The notes under the pieces are model-generated. The model searched no databases. It worked only from the letters and a program-made list of their open reading frames with translations, and was not told the DNA's origin. A DNA stretch of 64,000 bases from Beaufortia kweichowensis (Eukaryota; Chordata; Actinopteri; Cypriniformes; Gastromyzontidae), in contig CM032808.1 in NCBI GenBank assembly GCA_019155185.1, positions 5,012,716 through 5,076,715 on the forward strand, in the 5' to 3' direction. Every line of letters begins with the position of its first letter. Within the stretch, counting starts at the first letter, position 1. Of this stretch, positions 34,715-47,200 are shown one piece after another. The position numbers and the translations under genes were made by a program.

Positions 34715-35281
34715 TAAGCAAATTTTCAAGTTTTTTTTTTTAATTTTCTGGTTGTTTTAAAATAAAATTCATCTTTGAAACAACATAAAGCTAAGTAAAT
34801 AAAGACAAGTTTTCATTTTTGTGTGACCTGTTTCTTTAAAGGGTCTCTCATGTGAATCTTCCAAACCCGGCAGTGTCACAGACCATAGTAGGCCTTAAAC
34901 AACAACACCAAACAAATAGACCAACATGGCAAGTGCAAAAGTTGTTTTTTATTTCATTTTATACTTTCACAAAACTTGGTCATAACACGATGTGCTCTTT
35001 TAGTAACCATGTTATTATTATCTCTTTAAAAGTTAATGCATAACCACATGATTTTAATATAATAATGTCATTGCCATTATTTTTTAATCTCCAATAACAC
35101 ATTTATTTAATTTAACCCTATAACCCTATTTCCTTCTGTACAGAACATTCTGAACTGATTAGAAAATTATGTAAAAGTAATGATATGTAAAATGTTTATA
35201 AATAACACTTAGAACTTATGTTCTAATTTGTATTCTTTGGGTGATTAAATGAATAGAATTATTATAATAGAATTCCAGAAA

Positions 35282-35335
<54 letters not shown>

Positions 35336-36062
35336 GCTATTTTTTCCTATATGTTAGTAATTAGGCACAGTTATATATTTCATGTATTTGTAAATTAATT
35401 ATTTGTAAGGTTAAAACGGCTCTTAGTACCCGGATGACCCTGTGTTATGAGTTTTAGCAGTTGTGAGTTTTAGCAGTCTTTTTCCCCAGGGTCGAGAACA
35501 CAGCTTCTTTTAGAGTTGTTACCTGGAGCTAAACGAGAGCTATATCGTTCAGCACTAGACATGGCTATCATAATACTTAGTCCCAGACAGACCATGTGCC
35601 CTGGCAGAAACCACAGACTGCACTGTAACACAGCCGCTGTAGCTTTAACAGTGAAACTTGACCCATGTTTGCCTATATGAGCAGTTTCAAGAACAGTATT
35701 CCCTGTACCTGAACACACTGGCTATAGTGAGCAGAGTGGCTCCAGGGGTGAAAGAGCCTCTGTGCCATCTAACTAGCCTGTTAGGCTGGTCTCCTCCTAA
35801 ATATAAAAAAAACAATGGGAATAGGAAGTTCTTAGAATAGGTGTTGACTGATGCTGGATAGAGCTTTCACTTTTGTGCTTGGATTTTTGTTGAAATTATG
35901 TGCTAGCACAATGACAAATATCATTACACTTAATCAATACTGACAAGTTTTAACCTGTAAACATTTTGTGTGCTACTGTAAAGTGATACGTGCTGTTAAA
36001 GTAACAGCCAAAACTAAAAAATATAATTTAATTTTATTAAATAATAATTTTTTTATTAATTA
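34715..36062. other. Unassigned DNA
   Basis: Apart from the TA run at 35,285-35,331, nothing is recognised. A more GC-balanced stretch at 35,470-35,800 has open frames on both strands but no family motif; I do not call a gene. Confidence 0.4.
35285..35331. repeat. TA microsatellite
   Basis: About 23 uninterrupted TA units. Confidence 0.95.
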
Positions 36063-36063
36063 A

Positions 36064-36096
<33 letters not shown>

Positions 36097-36122
36097 AATA
36101 ATAATATTATTATTATTATTTT
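36063..36122. repeat. ATT/AAT microsatellite, self-complementary
   Basis: A run of TTA units switches to AAT units near 36,092 and back to ATT near 36,107, so its halves can pair. Confidence 0.9.
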
Positions 36123-37247
36123 ATACCAAACATACACAATCTGATGGCAATTTGGCAATTTTTGTACAATCTGCTTTTGCCCAAGTGACATTTTGATTAG
36201 GGGTGAAATTGGGAATAGAACATAATGCATGATTGAACTTTTGATTGTACTAACCTATTAACTGTGACCATTTCACAGGTGGAGCACTTATTCAACCTGT
36301 GGTTATTTCACTATTCACTTTTATATTTCATAGTTGAACTCTAATCTACTCATGAAAAACTATATATTGATGAATTATGAATAATGACTTGAAGAATGAT
36401 TTGCAAATGGGTTTTTTTCTTCAGTACACCTTATTTTGTAAATACTTTCAAAATGTGGTAGGGACACAGTTGGTTTTGGCAAAAAGTGGTGGGGACATGT
36501 CCCACCTGCAAATGACACCTATAATGCTCAATATGTGCTATGACAGTTATGAGGTTAAATAACTTCTGAGCCAGCTGTACACAGCTGTACAGCCAAGACA
36601 GATTACAAGACTGTAAGCAGCAGGTTAATCATCACGTGACCGGGTGGTATGACTTACAGCTACTACACCAGAGACCCTGAATTCGACACGTCTCTGCTAG
36701 TTTTTTCTTTTATGCTATGGATATATAGGCGAACACAGTTACATTATAGAGCAGCTGTAGTGACAAGAATTCAGAGGTGCAGGAGACAATTGAAAGTGGG
36801 GTGGACCAAACTAAATATAAAACCAAAACCTTTCTATGTCTATGACTAAAACCACTAGTAGGTGGCAGCATGTCATGAACTTTTTTCACAGTTGCACCAC
36901 ACGCAGTAATTTCAAATCGCAAATGCAACAAATGGTTGCAGTAATTAAAATATACATAAAATTTGAAAATGTTCATATTGCATATTACATAGGCTACATT
37001 TATTACTTAAACAATTATCTCTTTGATTAAATCACTTAAGATTTAAGGCCATCCATCATAAACATGGCCATCTGGGGAAAATAATGACAATTGACATTTC
37101 ATATAGGCTTGGCATGTATAAATAAAAATGTACCTTGTTTGTCTTCTGGAAAAAAAGAGGTAATACTTTTCTGTTTCATTGGCCTCATCCTTGGTTGTGC
37201 CATAAGAAACCCGCATTGCAGCTGAGACAGGCACTCATATAGCCCTA
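36123..37247. other. Unassigned DNA
   Basis: The patch 36,440-36,525 ('gtggggacatgtcccacctgcaaatg') is an inverted relative of 18,670-18,730 and marks an unclassified interspersed repeat. No coding signal. Confidence 0.4.
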
Positions 37248-37560
37248 TGCACACTGTCAGTGACTTTGTCGCTGGGTGTCGCTCGTCTTTCACCATGATG
37301 TTGTTAGTAGGTTGTTCTAGTTCTGGTCGCCATAGAAACAGTTACAAACAAATCACGGCTAATTGACTAGAGGCGGATGACATTCACATTGGTAGTCACT
37401 CCTGAAAGTCGCTCCTCATTTGCATAATGTTGTTGCTGGACATGCCCACATCCTGTCGACAAAGGTCACTGTCGCTTGTGTCGCCAGAAGTTGGCTTCAA
37501 CTTCCACTGGACTAAACGAGATTCTGTCGCTCTGCCACTGTTTGTCGCTGACAGTGTGCA
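37248..37560. mobile_element. TIR element, 313 bp
   Basis: Left end TGCACACTGTCAGTGAC and right end, reversed, TGCACACTGTCAGCGAC differ at one of 17 positions. The interior repeats 'gtcgct'/'agcgac' words many times. It has no coding capacity. The superfamily is uncertain and no target duplication is clear. Confidence 0.7.
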
Positions 37561-40214
37561 CTGCAAAATTAGTTGAGACTGCTAAATTTCCCTGCTTGTT
37601 TAGGACCCCCTTGAACAATATCAGAAGCACTGGCATACCGTCCACTGTTAAAGGAATAGGCTATATAGGCTAACCAAATGTAAACATAATCGACTTTCTC
37701 CTTGTTGCTAAAAGATGTATGAAATAAATGTTTAGGAACTTAACATTGGTGTATGAGTTATTTATTCTTTCTTTGATCGTTGTTACAAGGTCTTTACACA
37801 TTACACAAACAGTTTGCACAGTGCTATTACAGTGCTATTATGTCCCCTTATCTTATCTTTTCTATAATTTCTAAGCTTTTTCGGCAAGCAATACATCACA
37901 AGGAAAAGAACATGGATGGCAAAAACACTCAAAATTACAGACAATTAGCAGCAATGAGCAGTATCTATGCACATTTAGGTTAAATTAAAAATAGACAGAC
38001 AGAAAGGCAGATATATTAACCTGTGCAGAGTGATTTTAATCAGAGTAAAAATTAATTGAATCTAACTTTTGACCAGGTTAATAGCAAGTGCAAACTTTCC
38101 ATTTTTGTGTTATCATTGGTTATTAGTAATACTGCTTCTTTACCAAGTGTCCACACTTATGTAACTTTAAATCTTTTAAATTTTATCTACATTGTATGTT
38201 TGTATCTGCATGGTTTTATTGACATTATAGACTCTTATATATTATAGAGCATGCATGAGGGAACATAGGAAACCACTTACATATTATTCTGGTTTTATAA
38301 TGTGCTCCATAACTTCTTTTTGGCTAAGGATAAAAATTATTGCAATGCCATTTATGATTGGCAATCAAAACTCAAATTTGAGCTGTTGGTTAGGAAAATA
38401 TATGAGGTGGCAAAAATGTGATCAGTTTCTTATAAACTTTAAACTCTGACTTTGCTAAGGCTGAAATTAATGTTCCACACAACTACACATTCAGTGTAGT
38501 TGCAATAGTCATTTCCCTTTAATTAAGCTCAAAACCAAAACCACAAACTTGTATCCAACAACCCACTTGCTAAGAACTTCAGACTGTAACATTACCCTCT
38601 GGTACCAAACTGTTCCGAGCGTATAGACTTCATCTGGCACAGTCATTGCTAACATATTCTGGCAGGGCAACTGGCATGTTTGTAGGGTAAAAGTGGAAAT
38701 TAATTTGATCCTGACCACATTTTGTTGTTGAATTCAGTCTTGGTTATTGCAGTGCACTGTTCATGAAATTCATTATTAGGTGCCTCTTTCTCTTGTGTTT
38801 GGAGAAGTTTTGGCTAGACTGTTTGGATTGTTGAGGTATCTATAAAAAAGTTGCTTGTGCTTTCTGTGGTCTTTGGCAAATTGCAGGGTAACATTTGTTA
38901 CAATCAAAGAAGTGTTGTTAAAATAGTTACTTTTGGATTTTTGGAATAAGGGTATAGGATAATTTAATAGTGACAAAAATTTATAGCAAGACCTACATTT
39001 TTAGTCTTAAACTTGCTTAACCCTAAGCGTGTACATTTACTGCAGCGGCCATATTACCGATAAACAGCATTTTCATTGCTTCCCAGAAGCAGTACCAACA
39101 GAGAGAATGCATTTACTAACATATCAGCACAGTGTTTTGCAATGTAGCCTATATAAAGCAGACTTTTATGAGTTATTCCACAATGTAATCTGGAAATTCT
39201 GACAATATTTAAGCCTGTTACAGCTACATTGTTGGATCCATAGCCATGTTCACATGGAAATTATAAGAATTGAGTTACGCAACCAGTAACAAGACTGTCC
39301 TTCGCAAACAAAAACAAAAGAAGTATAAGTTGCAACGAAATTACATTGCATTTCTGTCTCCCTCCTCATCATGCAACAGATGCTTAAATATTGAGAGGGT
39401 ATTATGAGCTCAGCTTTTGGTGTGAGCACAAGTGGAGAGATGACATTAGGGTCTGATGGGTGACCTCTTCTGCCAGGGACCTAATCTGGTAGAGGTGAAA
39501 AGGTAAAATCAACCCACTAAGTTTCCCCCCTTCTCCTCAATTAGACCAGCAGCGCCAATACCGAGTGGGGTTTATTGGCCTACAACACTCTCAACACACC
39601 CAGTCTTGGCGACAGATTTTATTGCCATTTTTCTAATTAAAGAAACCATAAAATAAGAAGGGGTGCCTCTAGTCTGTGTTGACATGAAGTGGTCACCATG
39701 GTTGCAGTCAGCTGTATACTGTATGTGTATAAGTTAGACTTGAGATGTCTTCCATAGCTTGGCTTATATCATAAAAACACCCAGATTGTGAATTAAAGTA
39801 AACGGCCAGTTAGAAAAAATAAAAGATGATGACATTTGTCATGGGCCTTACTGAAAGATCATTTTGACAAGCAATGTTATAGTTGTCACATGCATAGGCT
39901 ATTTCTTATTTGTAATTTTAAGACCGTAATGACTATATGTTTACATGCCCTCCAATAATGCAATTATTTCCAATAATCAGAGTAAGCACTTCACAGTAAC
40001 GTGTTTACATGACACTTTGGTCAGTGTAGTACATATGTGATTAAGACATTTACATGCCTGATTAATGTGATTAAAATCGGCAAATGTTTAAAATGTTTTA
40101 TTTTGATTATGCTTACTACGATTGGTAATTTATACAGACATTATTAGAGCTGTGACATTTCCAAATTACATCTGTATGTAAACACAGTTGTCAATACTAA
40201 AAACTATGCTAATA
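37561..40214. other. Unassigned intergenic DNA
   Basis: About 2.6 kb without recognised elements. The block 39,350-39,650 is more complex in composition than its AT-rich flanks and is listed as a possible conserved element. Confidence 0.4.
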
Positions 40215-40636
40215 GTAACTCACAAAGATACAAAGGTGCTAGGCCATTTAGGGCTTTGTATGTAATTAAAAATATTTTGAAATGAATGTGATGTCATACT
40301 TCTTTGATCTAGTAAGCACTCTAGCAGCTGCATTTTGAACCAGCTGAAGGTTATTTATTTGATTTGCATGACACCCCCAGTAATGAATTACAGTAGTCAA
40401 TTGTTGAGGTCATCAATGCGTGGATTAGCTTCTCAGAATCTGAGTCAGACAGTATGTGGCGCATCTTTTAAATGTTTCTAAGGTGGAAGAATGCGGTACG
40501 ACACACATTGGAAATGTGACCATCGAAAGACAGGTTCTTATCTAGCATCACACCTAGGTTCTTGACTGTGGAAGATGGGACAATGGTGCAACCTTCTATA
40601 AAGATGTTGTGGACTATCGTGTCTTGTTTGGAGCTA

Positions 40637-41758
40637 CAGTCATGGCCAAAATTGTTGGCACCCCTGAAATTTTATCAGAAACTGCTATACACATGTTTAT
40701 TCCCTTTGTGTGTATTGGAACAAAACAAAAAAAGGAGGAAAAAAAGGCAAATTTGACATAATTTCACACAGAACTCCAAAAATGGGCTGAACAAAATTAT
40801 TGGCACCCTTAACTTAATATTTGGTTGCACACCCTTTGGTAAAAATAACTGAAATCAATCGCTTCCTATAACCATCAATAAGCTTCTTACACCTCTCACC
40901 TGGAATTTTGGACCACTCTTCCTTTGCAAACTGCTCCAGGTCTCTCATATTGGAAGGGTGCCTTTTCCCAACAGCAATTTTAAAATTTCTCCACAGGTGT
41001 TCAATGGGATTTAGATCTGGACTCATTGCCGGCCACTTCAGAACTCTCCAGCCCTTTGTTGTCATCCATTTCTGGGTGCTTTTTGAAGTATGTTTGGGGT
41101 CATTGTCCTGCTGGAAAACCCACGATCTTGGACGCAAACCCAGCTTTCTGACACTGGGCCCTACATTGCGACCCAAAATCCTGAATTTGAATTTCTTTGG
41201 AACTTGTTTGGGGCTGCTTATCCACCATCCGGGCTATCCTGTGTTGCAACCTTTCATAAATTTTTCTCTTCCGTCCACGTCCAGGGAGATTAGCTACAGT
41301 TCCATGGGTTGCAAACTTCTTCATAATGTTGCGCACTGTGGACAAAGGAACATCTAGATCTCTGGAGATGGACTTGTAACCTTGAGATTGTTGATATTTT
41401 TCCACAATTTTGGTTCTCAAGTCCTTAGACAGTTCTCTTCTCCTCTTTCTGTTGTCCATGCTTAGTGTGGCACACAGACACACAATGCAAAGACTAAGTC
41501 AACTTCTCTCCTTTTTATCTGCTTTCAGGTATGATTTTATGATTTTTTTTTACTTGCCCCAGGTGAGTTAAAAGGAGCATCACATGCTTAAAATATTATT
41601 TATCCATAATTTTGAAAGGGTGACAATAATTTTGTCCAGTCCATTTTTGGAGTTTTGTGTGACATTATGTCAATTTGCTTTTTCCCCCCTTTTTTTAATG
41701 CAATACTTTTCTGTGAGAAAAATTTCAGAGGTGTCAAATTTTTTTTTGGCCATGACTG
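40637..41758 (-). mobile_element. Tc1-like transposon, 1,122 bp, TA TSD
   Basis: Both ends begin CAGTCATGGCCAAAA when read inwards, and both are flanked by TA (40,635-40,636 and 41,759-41,760), the Tc1/mariner target duplication. It lies inside L2 sequence that continues on both sides. The length is about two thirds of a usual Tc1 element, because the transposase has an internal deletion. Confidence 0.9.
40814..41459 (-). pseudogene. Tc1 transposase, internally deleted
   Basis: Starts at the ATG ending at 41,459. The N-terminal half holds the paired-type DNA-binding helices (RELSKDLRTKIVEKYQQ, ISRDLDVPLSTVRNIMKKF) and a basic GRGRKRK motif between them and the second helix set. A frame change and deletion near 41,140-41,170 remove the block with the first catalytic Asp. 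The frame 40,814-41,176 keeps the second Asp (WVFQQDNDPKHT) and the Glu (MSPDLNPIEHLW) and ends in the normal C-terminal region. Without the first Asp it cannot catalyse transposition, but intact inverted termini mean it could be moved by an enzyme supplied elsewhere. Confidence 0.9.
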
Positions 41759-43525
41759 TATTTGGTTCAATAATCAAAACCTCTGTCTTATTGGAGTTAA
41801 GTAGAAGGAAGTTGTTTGCCATTCATTTTCTAATATCATTGATATAGTCTATTAGCCTAGAAAAACAATGGCTTTTGACAGATTCTGAAGAAATGTAAAG
41901 CTTGTTATCATCAGCGTAGCAATGAAAGTTGATGTCGTGTTTCTTGATAATATCTCCGAGGGGAAGCATATATAATGTGAAGACAATAGGCCTAAGAACT
42001 GATCCCTGTGGCACACAGTATTTTACCTAAGAGTAACAAGATTTTTCCTCAAAGTGATAGTGGTCGGTTAAATAAGACTTAAACCAGGCTAAGGCTTGTC
42101 CACTAATGCCAACAAAGTTTTCTAGTCTATTGAGTATAATTGTATTACCTATTGTGTCAAAAGCTGCACTGAGGTCCAGTAATATAAGAAGAGAGGTTTC
42201 ACCACGATCCGATGCTAAAAGGAGGTCATTTGTCACTCTGAGCATGGCTGTTTCTGTGCTGTGGTGGAGCCTAAATCCTGACTGAAATTTTTCATTTTTT
42301 CGCTAGACATGTCTAAAGTTGGCTAGACACAACTTTTTCCAGTATTTTTGATAAAAAGGGGAGATTAGAAATTGGTCTAAAGTTAGTAAGCTCTCCCTGG
42401 TCGAGATTAGGCTTTTTTATGAGTGGCCTAGTAACTGCCATCTTGAAGGCTGCTGGAACATAATTTTAATGATGAGTTAATAATATTGAACACTGGTTCC
42501 GATACTACAGGAAGAACTTCTTTTAGTAGTTTTGGGGACAGGATCTAATATACATGATGACGATTTTGATGAATTTATTACTTTTGTGAGTTCGTCCACT
42601 GTAATGGCAGTAAATGATTCAAGTTGTACTATTGGCTCGCGGAATGGGATACTATTGGATATAAAGGTGGATGACTGTGTAGTTTCGATATTTTCTCTAA
42701 TCTGCTCGATTTTATGTGCAAATAATTTCATAAAATCATTACTACCATGCTGTAGTTTAGCATCTTTGTCTGTTGATGATTTGTTTTTAGTCAATTTTGC
42801 AACTGTATCAAAAAGAAATTGTGGTTTATTCTGATTTTCTGCGATCAACTTGCTGAGATGCGGTTTTTAGAGCCTGTTTGTACTTGTGAATGCTCTCTTT
42901 TTCCATTCCACGCTATACCTCTAAGTTCGTATTCCTCCATCTACGTTCCATTTTTCTAGCTGCCTTTTTTTAGGGCTGAGGTGTGGTTATTATACCATGG
43001 TGTTGGCATTCTTTCTTTAATTCTCTTTAATCTAACTGGTGTGACAACTTCTAAAGTACCTGAAAGAAGGCTTTGTTCAATGTTTCTGTCATGGCATCAA
43101 GATCTTCATTTTTGTTTATTAAATTATGGATTTGAGACAGATTCTGAAGATTTCTATTAAAACTATCTTTAGTAGTAGATATGATTGTTTTGTTTGATTG
43201 AAACCGATGTGTAGGACCAGGGGGCCTATCTAGAAGTACAGTGTATGAGATGAGAGACGATCTGAGATAGCATCACACTGGGGCAATATTTCTATGTTAT
43301 TGATATTTAGTCCAAATGACAGAATTAGGTCTAAAGTGTGATTACATTTATGTGTAGGACCTGACACCTTTTGGCTAACACCAAGTGAGTCCAGGATATC
43401 CATAAAAGCTATACGTAGCGCATCTTTTGGGTTATCAACATGTATGTTAAAGTCACTGATATATTTAGCACCATTATTTCAAACAAGTTAAATTTTTGTC
43501 TAGATTTAAGATTTACTCCAAATAG

Positions 43526-43701
43526 GCTCCAAAATGGCAGTTACTAGGCCACTCATAAAAAAGCCTAATCTCAACTAGGGAGAGCTGACTAACTTTAGAC
43601 CAATTTCTAATCTCCCCTTTTTATCAAAAATACTGGAAAGTTGTGTCTAGCCAACTCCAGACATGTCTAGCGAAAAATAGCAATTAATGAAAAATTTCAA
43701 T
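43526..43701 (+). repeat. Inverted L2 patch within L2 endonuclease
   Basis: About 176 bp of L2 sequence from the start of the reverse transcriptase, in plus orientation, lies inside the minus-strand L2. 'atggcagttactaggccactcataaaaaagcctaatctc' and 'accaatttctaatctccccttttta' are reverse-complement matches to 42,340-42,440 of the same copy, while 'ccaactccagacat' and 'aaaaatagca' also match the plus-strand copy at 15,605-15,645. It replaces the endonuclease piece expected between GRGGGVGTQ (43,705 side) and FNIHVDN (43,470 side). Confidence 0.8.
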
Positions 43702-44279
43702 AGATTGTGTACCAACACCACCACCTCTACCCTTCAGACGTGGCTCATGCTTATAGTAGTGTCTTGTGGGGTAGATTCATTCAGACTGATAAAACCATTT
43801 TAAGCCAGGTTTCTGTCAGGCACAGCGCATCCAAATTGTGGTCTATAATAATTTCATTGACAACATATTCTTTATTGGAGAGTGACCTGATGTTAAACAG
43901 GCCGAATTTTAACATTTGTGTAGCATCAGTTCGTAGATTGTTTTCTAGTTTTACATTAATTAGATTTGTGTTTTGGTTTAGAGCATGCTATATGTTTGTT
44001 TGTTCGGGGAACAGACAGTCTCTGTATGTTGATATGTAGGTTGTAGAAACTCTGTGTGCTGTGATTTATGTGACATGTCAAGGCAGCTTGCAGACGGATG
44101 GTTAAGACGATTGGTCTGTTTCCTGACCTGGGCCCTGGATATTCAGATTTTACTTTTAAAACTATTGGTCAAATTTCTAGAGAGAACAGTGGCTCCTTCC
44201 TAGAAGGGGTGGAGGCAATCTCTCTTTAACAGGTCAGGTCTTCTCCAGAAATATTTCCAATTTTCTATATAGCCTACAT

Positions 44280-47200
44280 TGTTTTGCGGGCCCTCTCCTG
44301 GGACTGCCACCTTACCGTGGTGGAGGGGTTTGAGTGCCTGAATGATCCTAGGAGCTACGTTGTCGGGGGCTATATGCCCCTGGTAGGGTCTCCCAAGGCA
44401 AACAGGTCCTAGGTGACAAGCCAGACAAAGAGCAGTCCACCCTACCCCTTATGAGAGAAACCATTAACAAAGCCGTGACGTCGCCCGGTATGGCGCAGCC
44501 GGGGCCTCACCCTGGAGCCAGGCCTGGGGTTGGGGCTCGTAAGCGAGCGCCTGGTGGCCGGGTCTTACCCCACGGGGCCCGGCCGGGCCTAGCCCGAAGG
44601 AGCGACGTGGGGCTGACCTCCCGTGGGCCCACCACCTGCTTGGAGGGACCGTGAGGGCAGTGCATTGTGGTTTGGGTGGCGGTCGAAGGCGGGGACCTCG
44701 GCGACCCAATCCTCAGACACAGAATCTGACTCTTGGGACATGGAATGTCACCTGCAGCTGGGAAAAGGAGCCTGAGTTAGTGCGGGAGGTTGAGAGGTAC
44801 CGACTAGAGATAGTCGGGCTCGCCTCCACCGCACAGTTTGGGCTCTGGAACCCAACTCCTCGAAAGGGTTGGACTCTCCACTACTCTGGAGTTGCCTGCG
44901 GTGAGAGGCGGCGGGCTGGTGTGGGCTTGCTTATAGCCCCCAGCTTAGTCGTCATGTGTTGGAGTTTACCCCGTGAGCGAGGGTTGTTTCCCTAAGCCTC
45001 GGGTGGGGGATAGGTCTCTCACTGTCATTTGTGCCTCTGGGCGAATGGCAGCACAGAGTACCCGGCCTTCTTGGAGTCTCTGGGAGGGTGCTGGATAGTG
45101 CTCCAACTGGGGACTCCGTCGTTCTGCTGGGGGACTTCAACTCCGCGTGGGCAATGACAGTGACACCTGGAGAGCGTGATTGGGAGGACCGGCCCCGACC
45201 TGAACCCGAGTGGTGTTCTGTTGTTGGACTTCTGTGCTAGTCATGGTTTGTCCATAGCAGAACACCATGTTCGAGCATAAGGGCGTCCATCAGCTGCACG
45301 TGGCAGCAGAGCCCTAGGGTGGAGGTCGATGATCGACTTTGTGGTTGTTTCATCTGACCTCCGGCCGTGATGTCTTGGACACCGGGTGAAGAGAGGGCGG
45401 AGCTGTCAACTGATCACTACCTGGTGGTGAGTTGGATCCGCTGGCGGGGAGAAAGCTGGACAGACTTCGGCAGGCCCAAGCGTTCTGTGAGGGTCTGTTG
45501 GGAGCGTTTGGCAGAGCCCCTGTCAGAGGGGTCTTCAACTCCCACCTCCGCAGAGCTTTGAACAGATCCCGAGGGAGGTTGGGGACATTGAGTCCGAGTG
45601 GACTATGTTCTCCGCCTCCATTGTCCAAGCGGCCGTTCGGAGTTGTGGCCGTAGGTCTCTGGTGCCTGTCGTGGCGGCAACCCGAACCCGTGGTGGACAC
45701 GGAGTAAGGGGATGCTGTCAAGCTGAAGAAGGAGTACTATCGAGCTTGGTTGGCTTGTGGGACTCCTGAGGCAGCGGACGGGTACTGGCAGGCCAAGCGG
45801 ACTGCGGCACGGGTGGTTGTGGAGGCAAAAACTCGGGCCTGGGAAGAGTTCGGTGAGGACTTGGAGAAGGATTATCGGTCGGCCTCGAAGAGGTTCTGGC
45901 AAACTGTCCGGCGCCTCCGGAGGGGAAAGAGGTGCCCTACTAACACTGTATATAGTGGAGGTGGGGCTCTGCTGACCTCAACTGGGGATATTGTCGGGCG
46001 GTGGAAGGGATGCCGAGGATCTCCTCAACCCTGCCAACACGCCCTCCACTGAGGAGGCAGGCAGAGCTGGGGGGCGAGGGATGGGCTCGGACATCACCCG
46101 GGCTGAAGTCGCCGAGGTAGTTGATAAGCTCTCGGTGGCAAGGCTCCGGGGTGGGCGAGATCCGCCCTGAGTACCTCAAGTCTCTGGATGAAGTGGGGCT
46201 GTCTTGGCTGACACGTCTCTACAACATCGCGTGGAGGTGGGGGACAGTGCCTCTGGACTAGCAGACCGGGGTGGTGGTCCCCCTCTATAAGAAGGGGGAC
46301 CGGAGGGTGTGTTCCAACTATAGGGGGATCACACTCCTCAGCCTCCCCGGGAAAGTCTATGCCAGGGTACTGGAGAGGAGAATTCGTCCGATAGTTGAAC
46401 CTCGGATACAGGAGGAACAATGCGGCTTTCGTCCTGGTCGTGGAACACTGGACCAGCTCTATACCCTCTTTAGGATACTGGAGGGTTCATGGGAGTTTGC
46501 TCAACCAGTCCACATGTGTTTTGTGGATCTGGAGAAGGCATTCGACCGTGTCCCTCGCGGTGTTCTGTGGGGGGTGCTCTGGGAATATGGGGTCCGAGGC
46601 CCTTTGCTAAGGGCTGTCCGGTCCCTGTATGACCAGAGCAGGAGCATGGTTCGCATTGCCAGCAGTAAGTCAGACTTCGTTCCCAGTGCGTGTTGGACTC
46701 CGGCAGGGCTGCCCTTGTCACCGGTCCTGTTCACTATCTTCATGGACAGGATTTCTAGGCAGCCAGGGACGGGAGGGGGTCCGGTTTGGTGACCACAGGA
46801 TCTCATCTCTGCTTTTGGGATGATGTTGTCCTGTTGGCTTCATCAGGCCAGGACCTACAGCGGGCACTGGGGCAGTTGCAACTGAGTGTGAAGCGGCTGG
46901 GATGAGAATCAGCACCTCAAATCTGAGGCCATGGTCCTCAGCCGGAAAAGGTGGCTTGTCCCCTCCAGGTCGGTGGGGAGCTCCTGCCACAGGTGGAGGA
47001 GTTTAAGTATCTTGGGGTCTTGTTCACGAGTGAGGGAAGGATGGAGCGAGAGATCGACAGGCGGATCGGTGCAGCTTCTGCAGTAATGCGGTCGATGTAC
47101 CGGTCTGTCGTGGTGAAGAAGGGAGCTGAGCCACAAGGCTAAGCTCTCGATTTACCGGTCGATCTCGTTCCTACTCTCACCTATGGTCATGAGCTTTGGG

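Larger units (their letters stand above)
40215..43525 (-). pseudogene. L2 ORF2 remnant (EN part, RT), split by Tc1
   Basis: Minus-strand order: FNIHVDNPKDALRIAF (endonuclease, about 43,435-43,480), VSGPTH near 43,365, the linker with PTPWYN-like sequence near 42,990, NKPQFLFDTVAKLTKNKS (42,477-42,848), then reverse transcriptase with LLILLDLSAAFDTIG (42,160-42,215), a broken motif B (PQGSVLRPIVF, about 41,980-42,010), and CYADDNKLYISS (about 41,895-41,930), where the YADD aspartates are present. The Tc1 insertion falls after this, and the C-terminal part (FHLRNI, LIHAL..., DYCNSLLGG-like) continues to 40,215. Many stops and frame changes; inactive. Confidence 0.8.

Noticed and set aside
35470..35718. 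82-residue minus-strand frame as a gene
   Set aside because: No recognisable domain; opposite-strand frames of similar length overlap it.
40908..41357. 149-residue plus-strand frame
   Set aside because: Antisense of the Tc1 transposase.
44464..46420. Several GC-rich minus-strand frames
   Set aside because: Shadows of Rex3; GC-rich DNA has few stops, and no motif appears on this strand.
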